The position numbers and the translations under genes were made by a program. A DNA stretch of 64,000 bases, taken from positions 40,761 to 104,760 of the forward strand of contig NZ_JAYGHA010000021.1 in assembly GCF_034931405.1 (NCBI RefSeq). Direction: 5' to 3'. Of this stretch, positions 60,057 to 64,000 are shown piece after piece. Source of the DNA: RDYJ01 sp034931405 (GTDB lineage: Bacteria; Cyanobacteriota; Cyanobacteriia; Cyanobacteriales; Nostocaceae). Numbering within the stretch: the stretch's first letter is position 1; every line of letters starts with the position of its first letter. A model generated the notes under the pieces. It worked only from the letters and a program-made list of their open reading frames with translations, searched no databases and had not been told where the DNA came from.

Positions 60057-60860
60057 TCATGAATTGGGGTAGAAAATATCATGGAATTCTGCGGCAAAGT
60101 TTTCTTGTCCTAGTTCAACAAACAAAGCTTTTAACTGCTCAAATGTATTTTCTTCACCCGAACAAAAATTCCAAAATTCATCTTCTACCCATATATCTCT
60201 GCTAAACTCTAAGGGAGAACTAGATAACTTACTTTTTTGCTTTTCATACCAAGATTTATTAAAAGGATTAAAAGGAATGGCAATACGAGCTTCTAATTTA
60301 GTATTAGGATCTTGAGCAAACTTATAAGCGTACCATTCTAGAATTTGTCTATTAAATCCTTTAAAATCACCTTGATTTGGCTGTGTGGTTTTGATATCAA
60401 AAATATATTCAATTCCATTTTTAGCAAAATGAATATCTACTCCCGTACCAGATGCAGGGGATGTAAATTGAATAATGTCTTGAGGATTTGTTTTGAAAGC
60501 TGCATTTTTTAGACGTTGAATACATTCGTCTGTGGAAATTCTGATGCTATTAGGCTTATTTTCACGTTCATCCACTAATTTATCTAATTCATGCTGTAAT
60601 ATTTGGGGAAATGGTTCTGGACGTAATATTTTTGTAGTTACAATTTGAAATCCATTTAATTCTGCTAATGTTTTAGCTATAGGTTCCCAAAAAGTTGTTC
60701 CTAAACTTGTTTCTAATCCACCAATAAGAGAGCGTATTCTTCTTTCATTAGGAAAAATATCATCCAATACTTGGTAATTTTTTACGTCTTTACCTTTAAA
60801 GAAATTTCTAATTGAATTTTTTAGATTTTCCTTAATTTTTTGTTTAATACAAGTATCCAT
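60057..60860 (-). CDS. TdeIII-family type II restriction endonuclease
   Basis: 267 aa. The nuclease core is ASGTGVDIHFAKNGIEYIFDIKTTQPNQ, a PD-(D/E)XK arrangement (Asp, then Asp-Ile-Lys). The front IFPNERRIRSLIGGLETSLGTTFWEPIAKTLAELNGF is like the TdeIII/MjaII family, whose members cut GGNCC. It is convergent with, and abuts, the cytosine methyltransferase that should protect the host. Placed 3 bases downstream of a small XRE regulator on the same strand. Family by recollection, so specificity is tentative. Confidence 0.8.
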   Translation of the reverse strand: MDTCIKQKIKENLKNSIRNFFKGKDVKNYQVLDDIFPNERRIRSLIGGLETSLGTTFWEPIAKTLAELNGFQIVTTKILRPEPFPQILQHELDKLVDERENKPNSIRISTDECIQRLKNAAFKTNPQDIIQFTSPASGTGVDIHFAKNGIEYIFDIKTTQPNQGDFKGFNRQILEWYAYKFAQDPNTKLEARIAIPFNPFNKSWYEKQKSKLSSSPLEFSRDIWVEDEFWNFCSGEENTFEQLKALFVELGQENFAAEFHDIFYPNS

Positions 60861-60863
60861 ACT

Positions 60864-61112
60864 TCAGCTTTCCGAATTGATACTACAATTAGCAAATAGA
60901 TCAGGTATGGATATATTTAGGGCTTTTGCTAATTTTTCTATGTTCTCCAAGGAAACATTGCATTTCCCTAATTCAATACTTGATATATAAGTTCGATGAA
61001 GTTCTGCTTTTTCAGCCAGTTCTTCTTGAGATAAGTCAAGTTCTCTTCTTCGTTTCCTTACAGCCCGACCAAAACCCCACTTTATATCTACCGTTTTATT
61101 TGCTCCAAGCAT
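60864..61112 (-). CDS. XRE-family regulator, likely controller of the restriction operon
   Basis: 82 aa. Helix-turn-helix: FGRAVRKRRRELDLSQEELAEKAELHRTYISSIELGKCNVSLENIEKLAKALNI. Small, single-domain, and directly upstream of the endonuclease with 3 bases between, the place of C (controller) proteins that delay endonuclease expression until methylation is established. Start at 61112. C-protein operators could lie in the 300 bases upstream. Confidence 0.9.
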   Translation of the reverse strand: MLGANKTVDIKWGFGRAVRKRRRELDLSQEELAEKAELHRTYISSIELGKCNVSLENIEKLAKALNISIPDLFANCSINSES

Positions 61113-61451
61113 ATATCATCTAAAAAATGAAGACTATAAATCTACAGATTATACATGACATTTTGTAGCTTATACATTACAAGCACAGCAGTTACCTATT
61201 TACGGATGAATTACGCTGTTAGTTTTTTTGACATTGAGCTACGTATCAAAAAAAAATGAGTCGATAAATATTTTTCGTAAAGTCACGCCGACAGCTTTTA
61301 AAATAGGAATAGTAGAAGTTGTATTGCTTTCCATCAGCCTGATTATCGGCAACAATAAAAAAACTCTAAAAAACGCTATATTTAGCCTTTTTCATTTGCA
61401 TACAATACATTCTACATTTCCCCGAATCATGGGTGTTTATGAATGTTTTAA
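61113..61451. other. upstream region of the restriction-modification regulator and the hybrid kinase
   Basis: About 340 AT-rich bases. An open frame from a TTG at 61228 to 61455 is present but has no good start signal and an untypical make-up. Near the regulator start GTAGCTTATACATTACAAG and the opposite TAGATTATACATGACA hint at a C-box region (61135-61180), unproven. Confidence 0.4.
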
Positions 61452-63917
61452 ATGATTAACAATATTTTGCCAATTGAGTCCATTTCTGAAGCGATATTTT
61501 ACAGTTCCTGTGACTTACTCTGTTTTACTGGCTTGGATAGTTGCTTTCAACGAGTTAACCGCGCTTTTAGTAAAACCTTGGGTTACTCAAGCGACGAACT
61601 TGTAACTTACCCATTGATTGATTTTATTCATCCAGATGACCAAACTGCAACCAAAGCAGAAATCAAGAAACTCAATACAGTTATATCTAGCACTGATTTT
61701 GAAAATCGCTATCGGTGTAAAGATGGTTCTTACAAATGGTTATCTTGGACAGCAACGCTGATTATTAAAACAAATTCGGTTTATTTTGTAGGACGAAATA
61801 TTAGTAATTATAAACAAGAGTTAGAGAAGCGAGTTATAGAAGGAACAGCTTGTCATGAAAATCAAGCTTTTTTATCTAAACAAAACTATATTTTAGAACT
61901 GATTGCTACAGGCAAATCTCTATCTGAAGTATTAGCAACATTAACTCAGTCAATAGAGGCACAATTAGGAGAAGTTTGTTGTTCCATCATGTTACTAGAT
62001 GATTCAGGAACAAAGTTGTATCCTGCTGTAACTTCTAGCCTACCAAAAACATATACTCAGGGAATAGAAAAAGGCGTTCCTGTCGGTCCAGACATAGGTA
62101 GTTGTGGTACATCTGCCTATACCAAACAGACAGTAATTGTCTCAGACATTGCCAACGATGCAAAATGGGTAAACTACCGTGATTTGGCACTGGCTAATAA
62201 CCTCAAAGCTTGTTGGTCTACGCCGATTTTAGACAGTCAGGGTCATGTTTTAGGAACTTTTGCACTCTACTATCATAAAGTTCGCATTCCTGAAGAATTT
62301 GAGCAGCAACTGATTGAAAAAGCATCTCACTTAGCAGGTGTAGCAATTGAGCGTCAAAGATGGCAAGTGGCTTTGCAACAAAGTGAATATCAATTGCGGT
62401 TGCTAACAGAAACTATTCCCCAACAGATATGGACAGCAGAGCCGGATGGTGAAGTTGATTATTATAACCAGCGGTGGTGGGATTTCACAGGCAAAACTGT
62501 GGCAGATATTAAAACTCAAGGCTGGGATAAAATAGTTCATCCTGAAGATTTGCCACGGGTAAAAGCAAGATGGGCTAAATCGGTACAAACCGGCTGCGAA
62601 TATGAGGTAGAGACTCGGATCATCTCTGGAAGTGGGGAGTACCATTGGATTTTGGGACAAGCACGTCCTTTGCGTGATCAATGGGGACAGATTATTAAGT
62701 GGTATGGTACTAATACTGATATCACAGAGTATATTGAAGCGAGGGAAGCTTTGCTTAAGGCTCTACAAGAAAAACAAGCAGCTTGTGAAGCCGCTGAAAC
62801 AGCAAATCGCGTTAAAGATGAGTTTCTGGCTGTCCTCTCCCACGAACTCCGTACCCCTCTAAATCCGATTCTGGGGTGGTCTCAACTTTTGAAAACAGGA
62901 AAACTGGACAAGGTGAAGACCCAGGAAGCCCTAAAAACGATTGAACGCAATGCAAAATTACAGGTTGATTTAATTGAAGATTTGCTGGATGTATCCCGTA
63001 TCTTGCGAGGTAAATTGACTCTGAATGTGACTACAGTTAATTTGGCAGATGTAATTTCCGCAGCATTGGAAACTGTGAGTTTAGCTGCTTCTGCTAAAGA
63101 AATTGTTGTTCAAACCCAACTAAAAGGGAATATAGGCAAGGTTAGAGGTGATCCGGCTCGCTTGCAGCAAATTGTCTGGAATCTTTTGTCTAATGCGATT
63201 AAATTTACACCTCCAGGCGGACGGGTGGAAGTACGGCTAGAGCAATTTGGTTCTATGGCTCATATTAAAGTTTGTGATCAGGGTAAAGGTATTAGCCGTG
63301 ATTTTCTACCTTATGTATTTGAACACTTTCGGCAAGAAGACGGCTCAACGACGAGAAAATTTGGTGGTTTGGGGTTGGGACTGGCAATAGTCCACCATTT
63401 GGTAGAGTTACACGGTGGCACGGTTGAAGCCAAGAGTCCAGGAGAAGGACAGGGGGCAACTTTGACAGTGAAACTACCGTTGATATCTTCTGAGCCGGTG
63501 GCAGTTACAGATAGTAAGTGTGAAGATGTAACTTTAAATTTAAGGGGGATGAAAATTTTAGTTGTGGATGATGATGCGGACTCGCTAGATTTTGTGAAAT
63601 TTGTGCTGGAATTGTGTGAAGCAACAGTGACAACGGCAGCATCAGCGTTAGAAGCATTGCAAATTTTGGGGCAGTTTCAGCCTGATGTTTTGGTGAGTGA
63701 TATTGGAATGCCGGAGATGGATGGTTATGAATTATTACGCCAAATTCGGCTTTTGTCGCCAGAAATGGGTGGGAAAATTCCCGCAGTGGCGCTAACTGCT
63801 TATGCTGGGGAGTATGACCAAAAACAGGCGATCGCTGCTGGCTTTCAACTGCACATTCCCAAACCAGTAGATCCAGATACTTTAGCATCTGCTGTGGCTC
63901 ATTTCGTCAAGAGGTAG
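61452..63917 (+). CDS. hybrid sensor histidine kinase (PAS-GAF-PAS-HisKA-HATPase-REC)
   Basis: 821 aa, soluble. PAS at 1-125 (SCDLLCFTGLDSCFQRVNRAFSKTLGYSSDEL), GAF at about 140-300 (ending WSTPILDSQGHVLGTFALYYH), PAS/PAC at 310-435 (IPQQIWTAEPDGEVDYYNQRWWDFTG), HisKA with His464 in LSHELRTPLNPILGWSQLL, HATPase with NLLSNAIKFTPPGGRV and GLGLGLAIVHHLVELHGG, and a receiver domain (about 698-815) with Asp750 in VSDIGMPEMDGYELL. All catalytic residues are in place. No transmembrane helices, so the signal is cytoplasmic. No cognate transmitter or regulator next to it; partner unknown. Confidence 0.95.
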   Translation: MINNILPIESISEAIFYSSCDLLCFTGLDSCFQRVNRAFSKTLGYSSDELVTYPLIDFIHPDDQTATKAEIKKLNTVISSTDFENRYRCKDGSYKWLSWTATLIIKTNSVYFVGRNISNYKQELEKRVIEGTACHENQAFLSKQNYILELIATGKSLSEVLATLTQSIEAQLGEVCCSIMLLDDSGTKLYPAVTSSLPKTYTQGIEKGVPVGPDIGSCGTSAYTKQTVIVSDIANDAKWVNYRDLALANNLKACWSTPILDSQGHVLGTFALYYHKVRIPEEFEQQLIEKASHLAGVAIERQRWQVALQQSEYQLRLLTETIPQQIWTAEPDGEVDYYNQRWWDFTGKTVADIKTQGWDKIVHPEDLPRVKARWAKSVQTGCEYEVETRIISGSGEYHWILGQARPLRDQWGQIIKWYGTNTDITEYIEAREALLKALQEKQAACEAAETANRVKDEFLAVLSHELRTPLNPILGWSQLLKTGKLDKVKTQEALKTIERNAKLQVDLIEDLLDVSRILRGKLTLNVTTVNLADVISAALETVSLAASAKEIVVQTQLKGNIGKVRGDPARLQQIVWNLLSNAIKFTPPGGRVEVRLEQFGSMAHIKVCDQGKGISRDFLPYVFEHFRQEDGSTTRKFGGLGLGLAIVHHLVELHGGTVEAKSPGEGQGATLTVKLPLISSEPVAVTDSKCEDVTLNLRGMKILVVDDDADSLDFVKFVLELCEATVTTAASALEALQILGQFQPDVLVSDIGMPEMDGYELLRQIRLLSPEMGGKIPAVALTAYAGEYDQKQAIAAGFQLHIPKPVDPDTLASAVAHFVKR

Positions 63918-64000
63918 AAGATAATAGATTTTTGCGTTCTATCGACTTCTTTTATTTATTGTGTCCATAAATGATAAATTTATCTCAGAAGTCGGGGATT
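63918..64000. other. end of window, noncoding
   Basis: 83 bases after the kinase stop. It contains AGTCGGGGAT, related to the inverted repeat at 54585-54617, and may be the left half of a hairpin cut by the window edge. Confidence 0.5.

Noticed and set aside
61228..61455. Open frame of 75 codons before the hybrid kinase
   Set aside because: TTG start without ribosome site and overlap with the kinase start. The hydrophobic stretch is short and irregular, so I treat it as chance.
1..64000. tRNA or rRNA genes
   Set aside because: I looked in the intergenic regions for T-loop words such as GGTTCGAATCC and found none. No rRNA-like sequence was seen.

Overview
The window is chromosomal DNA from a filamentous, heterocyst-forming cyanobacterium (order Nostocales). 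Evidence: hetR (33212-34111, minus), a patX-type gene for an RGSGR inhibitor peptide (5982-6218, minus), a xisH/xisI pair, photosystem I psaK, CP12, a high-light-inducible protein, the cyanobacterial alkane genes ado and aar, many HIP1 octamers (GCGATCGC), and heptamer tandem repeats in the intergenic spaces. The DNA is AT-rich with long gaps between genes. There are two runs of N (38507-38658 and 53729-53819), both lying in or beside repeats. I cannot name the genus safely; an Anabaena/Dolichospermum/Nostoc relative fits.

Layout. 0-5.3 kb: a partial LD-carboxypeptidase, a tandem pair of small paralogous membrane proteins and a prolyl oligopeptidase. 5.3-8.1 kb: a 64-bp tandem repeat, patX with a DIF+-like promoter motif, and a flavoprotein. 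8.1-14.3 kb: a Ser/Thr kinase, a COP23-type lipoprotein, a DUF2887/DUF4351 protein and a double-trypsin/TPR lipoprotein, interspersed with palindromic repeats. 14.3-17.9 kb: a toxin-antitoxin island (PIN remnant, BrnTA, TumE pair, HicB-like protein, a chimeric antitoxin with VapC, UPF0175/DUF3368, DUF433) whose modules are separated by related hairpins. 18-23 kb: a co-oriented ado-aar-accA-SDR-folE block. 23-33 kb: a lone ABC permease, an inverted-repeat element, xisH/xisI, a pterin dehydratase, rpsD, moaA, a FecR plus CHASE2-GGDEF pair and a conserved protein of unknown function. 33-38.5 kb: the decayed 3' end of a TnpB-type insertion sequence abutting hetR, a coiled-coil/EamA transporter, and a PiT phosphate transporter. 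38.7-41 kb: a zinc alcohol dehydrogenase, repeats, and a second TumE module with a frameshifted toxin. 41-48 kb: trpF, psaK, a site-2 protease, Mn-catalase, a GlsB-type protein, hemN, heme oxygenase and cp12. 48-54.5 kb: ctaB and ctaA divergent from the cytochrome oxidase operon ctaCDE. 54.7-64 kb: small membrane proteins, a WD40 protein, a short Hlip gene, alanine dehydrogenase, a type II restriction-modification cluster with a regulator, and a hybrid histidine kinase.

How genes fit together. HetR keeps the residues known to bind PatS-type peptides, and patX supplies such a peptide 27 kb away, so activator and inhibitor of heterocyst patterning are linked here. hemN, heme oxygenase, Mn-catalase and the heme A/oxidase genes form a tetrapyrrole, oxygen and respiration neighbourhood. 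folE, the pterin dehydratase and moaA all belong to GTP-derived pterin chemistry. ado and aar make alkanes from acyl-ACP, whose precursor supply depends on accA. The most unusual structures are the chimeric antitoxin at 16054-16353, the 64-bp tandem array downstream of patX, the insertion-sequence remnant ending one base from the hetR stop codon, and the paired intact and frameshifted TumE modules.
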